Shown piece by piece: positions 1 to 5,320 of a DNA stretch of 6,527 bases. Numbering within the stretch: position 1 is the first letter of the stretch; the number at the start of each line of letters is the position of its first letter. A program made the translations under genes and the position numbers. Source of the DNA: Anaerolineales bacterium (lineage in GTDB: Bacteria > Chloroflexota > Anaerolineae > Anaerolineales > Villigracilaceae); NCBI GenBank assembly GCA_020847355.1, contig JADLCG010000199.1, positions 1 through 6,527 of the forward strand. Direction: 5' to 3'. A model generated the notes under the pieces. That model saw only the letters and a list, made by a program, of their open reading frames with translations, did not search any database and had not been told where the DNA came from.

Positions 1-260
1 TGATTGACGCTCTCGTAAAAGATATGTATGGCGGAAGCGGCGTCAAAGCGGATTGGAATATAGCGAGCGAGTTAGCGAAGCAATATAAATTTTTATTGGC
101 GGGCGGACTCACGCCAGAGAATGTTGCGGATGCCGTTAGCAGAGTCAAGCCTTGGGGCGTGGATGTGGCTTCGGGCGTTGAATCAAGCCCAGGCGTTAAG
201 GATGAGGCGAAAATGATTCAGTTTGTAAAAGCCGTTCGAGCGGTCGAAAATCAAAAGTAG
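1..260 (+). CDS. trpF: Phosphoribosylanthranilate isomerase, C-terminal part (5' end outside window)
   Basis: TrpF converts N-(5-phosphoribosyl)anthranilate to the deoxyribulose phosphate (CdRP) used by TrpC in cytoplasmic tryptophan synthesis. The open frame runs from base 3 with no start, so only about the last 86 codons are present. Visible family motifs are an Asp in the first codons (IDALV), which aligns with the usual catalytic acid before the YGGSG loop, then the DW pair, the LAGGLTPENV strand-loop and GVDVASGVE followed by PGVKD. The two latter glycine-rich loops bind the substrate phosphate in this TIM-barrel family. The C-terminus looks complete, ending at a TAG that overlaps the trpB ribosome binding site. 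The ATG at 24 is internal and not a real start. Identification is secure; only the upstream extent is unknown. Confidence 0.93.
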   Translation, partial: IDALVKDMYGGSGVKADWNIASELAKQYKFLLAGGLTPENVADAVSRVKPWGVDVASGVESSPGVKDEAKMIQFVKAVRAVENQK

Positions 261-271
261 GAAGAGTCGTT

Positions 272-1468
272 ATGTCAACTTTATTAAACCCAAAATTTGG
301 AAAATATGGCGGGCAGTTTGTGCCAGAGACATTAATGCCCGCGTTGATTGAATTGGAAGAAGCGTTTGTCGCTTCACGAACCGACGCTGAATTTCAGAAA
401 GAATTTAATAAATTGATGGCGTCGTTCGTGGGCAGACCCACGCCGTTGACCTATGCAAAAAGATTATCCGAAAAATTAGGCGGCGCACAAATTTATTTGA
501 AGCGTGAAGATTTAGCGCACACGGGCGCGCATAAAATCAATAACGCCTTGGGGCAAGCGTTGTTGGTGAAACGCATGGGTAAGAAACGCATTGTTGCCGA
601 AACGGGAGCGGGTCAACATGGCGTGGCGTCCGCAACTGCGGCGGCGTTGTTAGGTTTGGAATGCGTTGTGTATATGGGTTCGGTGGATATTGCGCGGCAA
701 GAACCCAATGTGTTTCGCATGAAATTATTAGGCGCGGAAGTGAAACCTGTTAACTCGGGAACAAAAACTTTGAAGGACGCGATCAATGAAGCGATCCGTG
801 ATTGGGTGACGAATGTGCGCGACACACATTATTTATTGGGCTCAGCATTAGGACCACATCCGTACCCGACAATTGTGCGCGAGTTTCAATCCGTGATTGG
901 AACAGAAGCGCGCGAACAAATTTTATTGGAAGTTGGACGATTGCCCGATACCGTGATTGCTTGTGTGGGCGGCGGCTCAAATGCAATTGGAGTCTTCAGC
1001 GGGTTTGTGGATGATGGAGATGTTGAATTGATCGGCGTTGAAGCGGGCGGGAGCGGAATTGATTCAGGAAAACATGCGGCGCGCTTCGGCGATGCGACCA
1101 AAGCCAAAGTGGGCGTGATTCATGGTACGCGAACGTATGTCTTGCAAGATGCCGATGGTCAAATTGCCGAGACGCATTCTGTTTCGGCTGGCTTGGATTA
1201 TGCGGCGGTTGGCCCCGAACATGCTATGCTTCGAGATAATGAACGGGCATTTTATACTTCCGCAACAGACGAAGAAGCGTTGAGCGCTTTTCATACATTG
1301 TGCCATACTGAAGGCATTATCCCTGCGTTAGAGTCCTCTCATGCTATTGCGGAAGTTATCAAGCGGGCTTCTACAATGCGGAAAGATCAAATTGTTTTGG
1401 TGAATTTATCGGGCAGAGGCGATAAGGATTTGAATACAGTGATTAATGAGACGGCTAAGAATCTTTGA
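272..1468 (+). CDS. trpB: Tryptophan synthase beta subunit
   Basis: The PLP-dependent beta subunit condenses indole with L-serine to give L-tryptophan, in a channelled alpha2beta2 complex with TrpA. The 398 residues match the usual family length. Visible are the N-terminal FGKYGGQFVPETL signature, the PLP Schiff-base lysine K88 in HTGAHKINNALGQA, the catalytic glutamate E110 in AETGAGQHG, the phosphate-binding GGGSNA loop (233-238), R142 in ARQEPNVFRM, the HSVSAGLDY segment with D309, and LSGRGDKD near 379-386. The start is supported by AGGAAGAG at 259-266, which overlaps the trpF stop and lies 5 bases from the ATG; the intergenic gap is 11 bases. One oddity is that the usual DYPGVGPEHA-type motif reads DYAAVGPEHA. 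It is a class-1 type TrpB by its motifs and by its linkage to trpA. Confidence 0.98.
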   Translation: MSTLLNPKFGKYGGQFVPETLMPALIELEEAFVASRTDAEFQKEFNKLMASFVGRPTPLTYAKRLSEKLGGAQIYLKREDLAHTGAHKINNALGQALLVKRMGKKRIVAETGAGQHGVASATAAALLGLECVVYMGSVDIARQEPNVFRMKLLGAEVKPVNSGTKTLKDAINEAIRDWVTNVRDTHYLLGSALGPHPYPTIVREFQSVIGTEAREQILLEVGRLPDTVIACVGGGSNAIGVFSGFVDDGDVELIGVEAGGSGIDSGKHAARFGDATKAKVGVIHGTRTYVLQDADGQIAETHSVSAGLDYAAVGPEHAMLRDNERAFYTSATDEEALSAFHTLCHTEGIIPALESSHAIAEVIKRASTMRKDQIVLVNLSGRGDKDLNTVINETAKNL

Positions 1469-1519
1469 CGCTTAAGCCGTTGAGCGGGTAGACTCGTCAA
1501 AAAACGCAATGGAGAAAAA

Positions 1520-2188
1520 ATGGACGCAACTTTACAAATCCTTCAAGGAATCGGCTACTTATTTTTATTAACGCTTTTGATAGTCTTCTGGAGAAAGGTA
1601 GTTCGCCGCGAAGAAATTCGTTCATTTTGGATGTTGTTTGCAATGGCATGGACTCTCAATCTGCTTGGCAATATTGCTTGGGCAATTCACGATGTGACGG
1701 CAAACTCGCCATTAGATACTTTCTCCGCAGTGGACTTGTTCTATATCTCGCGTTATCTGTTACTTGGCATCGCTATTTGGTTATATCCCAACTCGTTGAA
1801 GCGGCAAACTGGAATTTGGGCGGGTGTTGCAATCACCCTTACAGCGCTGTTGGTTTGGACGATTTATTTCAACCCAGCCATGCGGCTTCGCGCAGGCGAT
1901 TGGGTCAACTTTTTGGGTTTGGCAATTTACCCCATATTGGATGCTTTGTTAATCGTCTTTGCCTGGTTTAGGTTTCGCTCGGCGCAGGGCAATGGGCAAA
2001 ATAAATTTTTCCTGCTTTTGTTGGGCGCGATGGTTTCTTACGGAATTGCGAACACGCTCAACCTCACAAATTACGTTTTCCCAGCGGCAAACGGCGAATT
2101 ACTGCCAAATATTTTTTGGATTTTGACCGATACGCTTTTGTTGGCGCTGGCGCTTGGACCGTATAAATTTACGAACGATAAGGAATGA
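1520..2188 (+). CDS. Seven-helix membrane protein of unknown function, inside the trp operon
   Basis: The 222-residue product is almost entirely hydrophobic helices. I see seven likely membrane segments at about 5-24, 35-57, 70-90, 97-117, 128-150, 161-183 and 193-213, with short charged loops (WRKVVRREE after helix 1, RFRSAQGNGQNK after helix 5). Features such as VDLFYISRYLLL (helix 3), YPILDALL (helix 5) and LTDTLLLAL (helix 7) recall the 7TM sensor modules that precede GGDEF or kinase domains in some bacterial signalling proteins. No output domain follows here. The start is supported by GGAG at 1511-1514, five bases from the ATG. The gene lies 51 bases after trpB and its TGA ends two bases before the preferred trpA start, so it should be co-expressed with trp genes. 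A role in sensing or transport is inference only; I do not recognise a named family with confidence. Confidence 0.85.
   Translation: MDATLQILQGIGYLFLLTLLIVFWRKVVRREEIRSFWMLFAMAWTLNLLGNIAWAIHDVTANSPLDTFSAVDLFYISRYLLLGIAIWLYPNSLKRQTGIWAGVAITLTALLVWTIYFNPAMRLRAGDWVNFLGLAIYPILDALLIVFAWFRFRSAQGNGQNKFFLLLLGAMVSYGIANTLNLTNYVFPAANGELLPNIFWILTDTLLLALALGPYKFTNDKE
2180..2184 (+). promoter_or_regulatory. Ribosome binding site that selects the trpA start
   Basis: AAGGA lies inside the last codons of the membrane-protein gene. It abuts the ATG at 2185 with no spacer, but is six bases from the ATG at 2191. The second ATG is therefore the likely trpA start, reached just after the TGA at 2186-2188, an arrangement typical of translational coupling. 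Confidence 0.6.
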
Positions 2189-2190
2189 AA

Positions 2191-2964
2191 ATGACAAACC
2201 GAATTGAACAGGCGTTCAAAAATAGACCGATTTTTATGCCTTATTTTCCATTGGGCTATCCAAATTTAGAAATATCTATTGATGTGATTGAAGCGCTCGC
2301 CAAAAACGGCGCGGACTTGATTGAAGTTGGGCTATCTTTCTCCGACCCGCTCGCCGACGGACCCGTGATTCAACAAGCGACTCAAGTCGCTTTGGAAAAT
2401 GGCATCACGATCCAGAAAGCTTTGGCGGCTGTCAAAGAAATCCGCAAACGCGGCGTGGAGATTCCATTAATTTTGATGGGCTATTACAATCCAATGCTGG
2501 CTTATGGACTGGAGCAATTTGTCCGTGATGCTCAAGAAGCGGGCGCAGATGGATTCATTGTCCCAGATTTGCCAGCCGAAGAATCCAGCGAGTTTGAAAA
2601 TGCCGTTGGCGATTTACCTTTGATCAGAATGCTCGCGCCAACTTCATCGTCAGAAAGAATGGAAAAAATTGCCAGAAAAGCCAAAGGCTTTATATATCTT
2701 GTATCTGTTACAGGCATTACTGGCGAAAGAAAAACAATTGCGGACGGTTTATCAGATTTGATTGCCAGCGTGCGAGAGCATACGTCTGTACCTGTATGCG
2801 TTGGTTTTGGAATCGGGACTCCCGAACAAGCCAAAGAAGTTGGCGCGATGGCAGATGGAGTCATTGTGGGAACGGCTTGCGTGCGAACGATTGGAAGTAG
2901 TGAGAATCCAGTAGAAACGGCGAAAGAGTTTGCAGGTCAGTTTCGAGGCGCGTTAAGTAAATAA
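2191..2964 (+). CDS. trpA: Tryptophan synthase alpha subunit
   Basis: TrpA cleaves indole-3-glycerol phosphate to indole and glyceraldehyde-3-phosphate and passes indole to TrpB. From the preferred start the protein has 257 residues, slightly short but normal for the family. Visible are the catalytic acids E45 (LIEVG) and D56 (SDPLADGP), MGYYNPMLAYG, the FIVPDLPAEES strand, YLVSVTGITGERKT, and the phosphate-binding loops GFGIGTPEQA and VIVGTACVR near the C-terminus. The alternative ATG at 2185 would add two residues and overlap the previous stop as ATGA, but leaves no spacer after AAGGA. Oddities are GLSFSDP in place of the common G-[IV]-PFSDP, and GYP where many TrpA have GDP in the first loop. 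The last 30 or so codons belong to a segment that is repeated at 3547, so the C-terminal tail may have been acquired by recombination. Confidence 0.97.
   Translation: MTNRIEQAFKNRPIFMPYFPLGYPNLEISIDVIEALAKNGADLIEVGLSFSDPLADGPVIQQATQVALENGITIQKALAAVKEIRKRGVEIPLILMGYYNPMLAYGLEQFVRDAQEAGADGFIVPDLPAEESSEFENAVGDLPLIRMLAPTSSSERMEKIARKAKGFIYLVSVTGITGERKTIADGLSDLIASVREHTSVPVCVGFGIGTPEQAKEVGAMADGVIVGTACVRTIGSSENPVETAKEFAGQFRGALSK
2874..2933 (+). repeat. Left copy of 60-bp direct repeat (trpA 3' coding sequence)
   Basis: This segment of trpA matches 3547-3606 at 58 of 60 positions, in the same orientation and 673 bases away. The two differences are C2909 versus T3582 (Pro to Leu) and A2925 versus G3598 (silent Lys). 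Identity begins abruptly at GGCTTGCG and fades at the codon after EFA. The pair brackets the toxin-antitoxin module. Confidence 0.95.
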
Positions 2965-2977
2965 GTTTTATGCTTTC

Positions 2978-3316
2978 TCAATTATCCTGATTTAATATTT
3001 TGATGATTGCTTCTCGAATTTCATTTAGCTTTTCTTTTTTCAACGCGCCTTCAATAGAAACCATCAAACCTTCATTGGCTGTGAAAAGTTTAGATGGACG
3101 TGCGTAACTTTGTAATCTTAACATGCCTGATTCAAAATCAGTTTGGGCAATGACAATAGCTTGAGTATCACCATAAGGATTGCTCGTGATTTGACATAAT
3201 ATCCAATCGCTTTTGTTGGCGCGTGCTAAAACAACTGCTGGGCGTACTTTATTTTCTGAAAGGTCAGAAAAAGGAAATAGAAGAACAACTATGTCGCCTG
3301 CTGAAGGTACGACCAT
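2978..3316 (-). CDS. PemK/MazF-like type II toxin (endoribonuclease)
   Basis: MazF/PemK toxins are sequence-specific endoribonucleases that halt translation when released from their antitoxin. From the start at 3316 the protein has 112 residues, the usual length. Visible are the N-terminal GDIVVLLFPFSDL strand, KVRPAVVL with the conserved R25, ILCQITSN with T44 at the position of the family's catalytic Thr/Ser, then DF-x-SG, SYARPSKLFT and a C-terminal helix KLNEIREAIIKIL. The start at 3316 is preferred over 3343 because AGGAGG (3324-3329 on the complement) lies seven bases upstream and the extra nine residues are not family-like. The gene overlaps the antitoxin by 28 bases and converges on trpA with a 13-base gap and no visible terminator between. 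All core motifs appear intact, so it is probably functional. Confidence 0.9.
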   Translation of the reverse strand: MVVPSAGDIVVLLFPFSDLSENKVRPAVVLARANKSDWILCQITSNPYGDTQAIVIAQTDFESGMLRLQSYARPSKLFTANEGLMVSIEGALKKEKLNEIREAIIKILNQDN

Positions 3317-3504
3317 GCTTCGTCCTCCTCTGGTCTTAACCAACCTTCTGCAAGTGATGATTCGCTGAGCAAAGCCGTTTCAGCAACATATAGAGCAGGC
3401 TCATCTAAAACGATCACTAAGGCGCGTCTTGTGCCTTGAATGGATATAGGTTGTAGAATCTTTATATTTCCCGCTTCATCAATCAGAGCCTCAACAGTTA
3501 ACAT
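3289..3504 (-). CDS. Antitoxin of the PemK/MazF-like module
   Basis: This 71-residue acidic protein precedes and overlaps the toxin gene, the standard antitoxin position. The N-terminal half (VEALIDEAGNIKIL, then RRALVIVLDE) looks like a short beta-rich domain of the kind seen in small AF2212/DUF104-like antitoxins. The C-terminal half (LLSESSLAEGWLRPEEDEAW, about 45-64) is the acidic, Trp-containing tail I recall from antitoxins paired with PemK/MazF toxins, presumed to wrap and block the toxin. No clear helix-turn-helix is seen, so autoregulation by DNA binding is uncertain. The start is supported by AAAAGGAG (3510-3517 on the complement) five bases upstream. A near-consensus promoter lies just beyond. 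Confidence 0.85.
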   Translation of the reverse strand: MLTVEALIDEAGNIKILQPISIQGTRRALVIVLDEPALYVAETALLSESSLAEGWLRPEEDEAWSYLQQAT

Positions 3505-3531
3505 GGTTTCTCCTTTTCAAAAGCATGTAAA

Positions 3532-3560
3532 ATTATACTATGCACTGGCTTGCGTGCGAA
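3532..3560 (-). promoter_or_regulatory. Putative sigma70-type promoter for the toxin-antitoxin genes
   Basis: On the complement, a perfect TATAAT -10 element (3532-3537) is preceded by a 17-base spacer and TTCGCA (3555-3560), a 4/6 match to the -35 consensus. Transcription would begin shortly before the antitoxin ribosome binding site. The -35 hexamer falls within the duplicated trpA segment, while the -10 lies just outside it. Confidence 0.6.
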
Positions 3561-3634
3561 CGATTGGAAGTAGTGAGAATCTAGTAGAAACGGCGAAGGA
3601 GTTTGCTAGGAGCTTTAGAAATTCATTACAATAA
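3547..3634 (+). pseudogene. trpA: Displaced trpA 3' end (fragment, right copy of the direct repeat)
   Basis: Bases 3547-3606 match trpA 2874-2933 at 58/60. In the trpA frame this reads ACVRTIGSSENLVETAKEFA, then continues RSFRNSLQ to a TAA at 3632-3634, while the intact gene ends GQFRGALSK. The tails are divergent in DNA but recognisably homologous as protein (EFA-x-x-FR-x-x-L), and both stop at an equivalent place. This is therefore a remnant of a genuine but different trpA C-terminus, not random similarity. There is no start or upstream trpA sequence immediately before it, so it cannot be a functional gene. It is best explained as the original or a foreign trpA end left by a recombination that placed the toxin-antitoxin genes beside trpA. 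Confidence 0.85.
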
Positions 3635-3636
3635 AT

Positions 3637-3735
3637 CGGCGGACTAAAGTCCTGCCTCAGTTCATGAAAGTCTGCTAAAGCAGACTCGTTGATTAGCCCG
3701 CAGGGCTTCCATGTATTGAGCGAGGGCTTTAGCCC
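3637..3735. repeat. Cluster of four short perfect hairpins (REP/MITE-like)
   Basis: Four inverted repeats lie within 100 bases. GGACTAAAGTCC is at 3641-3652, with flanking GGC/GCC pairs past a one-base bulge. AGTCTGCTAAAGCAGACT is at 3669-3686, AGCCCGCAGGGCT at 3695-3707 and GGGCTTTAGCCC at 3724-3735. Three of the four share a C-TAAA-G apex (the last on the complement). The third can also pair with the fourth, giving alternative folds. No coding frame is evident. This resembles clustered palindromic units spread through genomes, but copy number elsewhere cannot be judged from this window. Confidence 0.65.
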
Positions 3736-3736
3736 A

Positions 3737-3769
3737 GCGATGTTGGCGGATAGATCAATTGTGGGAACG
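3737..3769 (+). pseudogene. Degraded trpA-like segment (also at 3901-3933)
   Basis: This matches trpA 2844-2873 in orientation and frame. GCGATG is shared, one codon (TTG) is extra, and then 19 of 24 bases agree, ending in 12 identical bases ATTGTGGGAACG. As protein it reads AM-L-ADRSIVGT against AMADGVIVGT in TrpA. It ends where the other displaced piece (3547 onward) begins in trpA numbering, so the two pieces together rebuild a continuous trpA 3' end, but in swapped order here. The same segment is repeated at 3901-3933 by the tandem duplication. It is short, so chance similarity is not fully excluded. Confidence 0.5.
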
Positions 3770-3830
3770 CTGGCAAAAAAAGAGAAATCCGCGTTATTTC
3801 GTGTTCAAAAATAATTTCCAATAAGGTCTA

Positions 3831-3877
3831 TTACATCCTTGCCTTGATTGCCAACCCGCCAACCACGCTACTCATTG
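3831..3877 (-). pseudogene. Duplicated 3' tail of the Hsp70-like gene
   Basis: On the complement this reads MSSVVGGLAIKARM followed by TAA, identical to the last codons of the gene ending at 3995. It has no start and no upstream coding sequence, so it is a by-product of the 164-bp tandem duplication. The active gene end is the copy at 3995-4041. Confidence 0.9.
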
Positions 3878-3938
3878 TATTGAGCGAGGGCTTTAGCCCA
3901 GCGATGTTGGCGGATAGATCAATTGTGGGAACGCTGAC

Positions 3939-3964
3939 AAAAAAAGAGAAATCCGCGTTATTTC
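3939..3964 (-). terminator. Possible weak terminator after the Hsp70-like gene
   Basis: Read on the complement, GAAAT and ATTTC form a five-pair stem around a seven-base loop, followed after two bases by seven T residues, about 31 bases past the stop codon. The stem is short and A/T-rich, so intrinsic termination would be weak. The tandem duplication provides a second copy at 3775-3800, which would give two chances to terminate before the antitoxin gene. Confidence 0.3.
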
Positions 3965-3994
3965 GTGTTCAAAAATAATTTCCAATAAGGTCTA

Positions 3995-5320
3995 TTACAT
4001 CCTTGCCTTGATTGCCAACCCGCCAACCACGCTACTCATTGCATTAGACTCTTTGACTTTATCTTTGCCAAATAAACGCGCAAGCATATTGGTAAACAGC
4101 GGAATATTCGACGAGCCGCCCGTTTTCACTACTGCGTCAATCTGATTAACTTCAAGCCCTGATTTTGCCAAGGTGTCGAGTAAAACTTTTTCCACTTCGT
4201 TGAGATAATGTTTTATATCCGCTTCAAATTGATAGCGGGTGTACATTTCCCATAAGGCGATGTTTTTATCTTCAAGGTTGATAACGGTTGCGCCTGCTTT
4301 TGAAAGCGCAATCTTGCCCGCTTCGACGCGATTGTAAAAGGTGAAGGCGAGGTCATTGTAGATTAACTCTTCTAATGCTTTTAATCGAACAGGCGCGATC
4401 TTCGCGTGAATGGCTTTTTGCAAAACGGTTCGATTGATCGGCGTGCCCAACTCTGGGAGCGCCATCCAATCAGGAATGGCGTGAATCATTTCCAGAATTT
4501 CAGGATGATGTTTGACGCGCCCATAACCAAAGTGGGGGAGCATCCGTTTCTCAATGATCGTCCGATCAAAATCACTGCCTGCAATGTCCACGCCGCCGCT
4601 GGCATATATTTTGCGATTCTTCGCGTTGCCCAAACGCATCACGGCAATATCGAGCGTCCCGCCGCCGAAATCAAAGATGATCACATTCTGTGGTTTTGAA
4701 ATGGATTGTTCATAATACAGCGCGGCGGCAATCGGCTCCAATTCAAAATCTATCTCTTTGAAGCCTGCTTCGCTTGCCGCTTGCCTTAATGTCGCTTCTG
4801 CCTTTTTATCTTGCTCAGGCGCTTCGGAAAATTTGACGGGTCTGCCCAACGTGACGGCATCAATTGATTCGCCAAGTACATCTTCCGCACGATCTTTGAG
4901 TAAAGTTAAATAGGTCTTTGCTAAATCGCCTGGCGTGTAATAGCGCTCAAAAATTTTTGTGCCGCGATAGCCTTCTTTGCGTAAGGCAGTCTTGAGATAT
5001 TGCAGTAAGCGCCCAGGCTTGAGTTCGTCCACATAGACATAAATATCGCGCACATAATGCATGTCTGCGCCGCGATAATCAATTTCGCCAGCCCATTGTT
5101 TTACAAAGCGCCGCTGACGATTGACATTGTCGCGATAATATGCTTCTGTAGCTTCTTGTCCTAAATAAGCGCGATATTCTTTCGTGATGTATAAAACGGT
5201 TTTGATAACTTCTGGCTGAACATTTTTCGGGTCAACGGGCAACAAACGCACTTGTTGACCGTCATAAATGGCAACGCCAGAATTGGATGTGCCGAAGTCT
5301 ATGCCTACTTTGAGACTCAT
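3995..5320 (-). CDS. YegD-like Hsp70-family ATPase lacking a substrate-binding domain
   Basis: The 441 residues carry the actin/Hsp70 ATPase fold: the phosphate-1 loop VGIDFGTSNSGVAI (5-18), connect-1-like VTLGRPVKF (156-164), EPIAAALYYE (195-204), phosphate-2 IIFDFGGGTLDIAV (214-227), GGVDIAGSDFD (242-252), and the adenosine motif VVKTGGSSNIPLF (397-409) near the C-terminus. The chain ends about 30 residues after that motif, so the beta-sandwich peptide-binding domain of DnaK is absent. The length and a mid-region VEAGKIALS motif resemble the uncharacterised E. coli YegD chaperone-like protein. It is probably cytoplasmic. The start overlaps the previous stop as ATGA, and GAGG (5327-5330 on the complement) sits six bases upstream, so the two genes should be made together. 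Its client or partner is unknown; the upstream gene product is the obvious candidate. The gene's last 47 bases are duplicated downstream. Confidence 0.9.
   Translation of the reverse strand: MSLKVGIDFGTSNSGVAIYDGQQVRLLPVDPKNVQPEVIKTVLYITKEYRAYLGQEATEAYYRDNVNRQRRFVKQWAGEIDYRGADMHYVRDIYVYVDELKPGRLLQYLKTALRKEGYRGTKIFERYYTPGDLAKTYLTLLKDRAEDVLGESIDAVTLGRPVKFSEAPEQDKKAEATLRQAASEAGFKEIDFELEPIAAALYYEQSISKPQNVIIFDFGGGTLDIAVMRLGNAKNRKIYASGGVDIAGSDFDRTIIEKRMLPHFGYGRVKHHPEILEMIHAIPDWMALPELGTPINRTVLQKAIHAKIAPVRLKALEELIYNDLAFTFYNRVEAGKIALSKAGATVINLEDKNIALWEMYTRYQFEADIKHYLNEVEKVLLDTLAKSGLEVNQIDAVVKTGGSSNIPLFTNMLARLFGKDKVKESNAMSSVVGGLAIKARM

Larger units (their letters stand above)
3712..4041. repeat. Tandem duplication, 164-bp unit, overlapping the hsp70-like 3' end
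   Basis: Bases 3712-3877 and 3876-4041 are identical at 165 of 166 positions; the only difference is G3773 versus A3937. The copies overlap by two bases (TG), consistent with a junction at very short homology. Each unit carries the GGGCTTTAGCCC hairpin, a trpA-like segment, a possible weak terminator and the last codons of the Hsp70-like gene. The right-hand copy is the functional gene end. The near-identity implies a recent event. Confidence 0.95.

Noticed and set aside
613..1306. Several open frames on both strands within trpB
   Set aside because: They overlap one another and the well-conserved trpB frame, with no initiation signals or recognisable products.
1466..1499. Inverted repeat TGACG/CGTCA between trpB and the membrane gene, as a terminator
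   Set aside because: The arms are only five bases, 24 bases apart, and no T-run follows on the plus strand, so readthrough into the next gene is expected.
1627..1971. Plus-strand open frame of 114 codons within the membrane-protein gene
   Set aside because: It is in another frame of a gene with clear helices and a good ribosome binding site; its translation has no family features.
2965..2977. Bidirectional terminator between the convergent trpA and toxin genes
   Set aside because: The 13-base gap contains no inverted repeat; any termination signal would have to lie inside the toxin gene.
3440..3634. A plus-strand open frame reading into the duplicated trpA tail
   Set aside because: Its first half is antisense to the antitoxin gene and has no ribosome binding site. 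Only the last 29 or so codons are meaningful, as a trpA remnant.
3635..3994. CRISPR array or small RNA gene in the repeat-rich gap
   Set aside because: There are only two long adjacent copies and no regularly spaced short repeats with unique spacers. The hairpins lack a visible promoter.
4406..4699. Plus-strand open frame of 97 codons opposite the Hsp70-like gene
   Set aside because: It is antisense to conserved ATPase motifs and has no ribosome binding site, so it is a shadow.
3995..5320. MreB/ParM-type actin filament protein instead of Hsp70
   Set aside because: The FDFGGGTLDIAV and GGVDIAGSDFD motifs, length and overall order match Hsp70/YegD-like proteins better than MreB or ParM.
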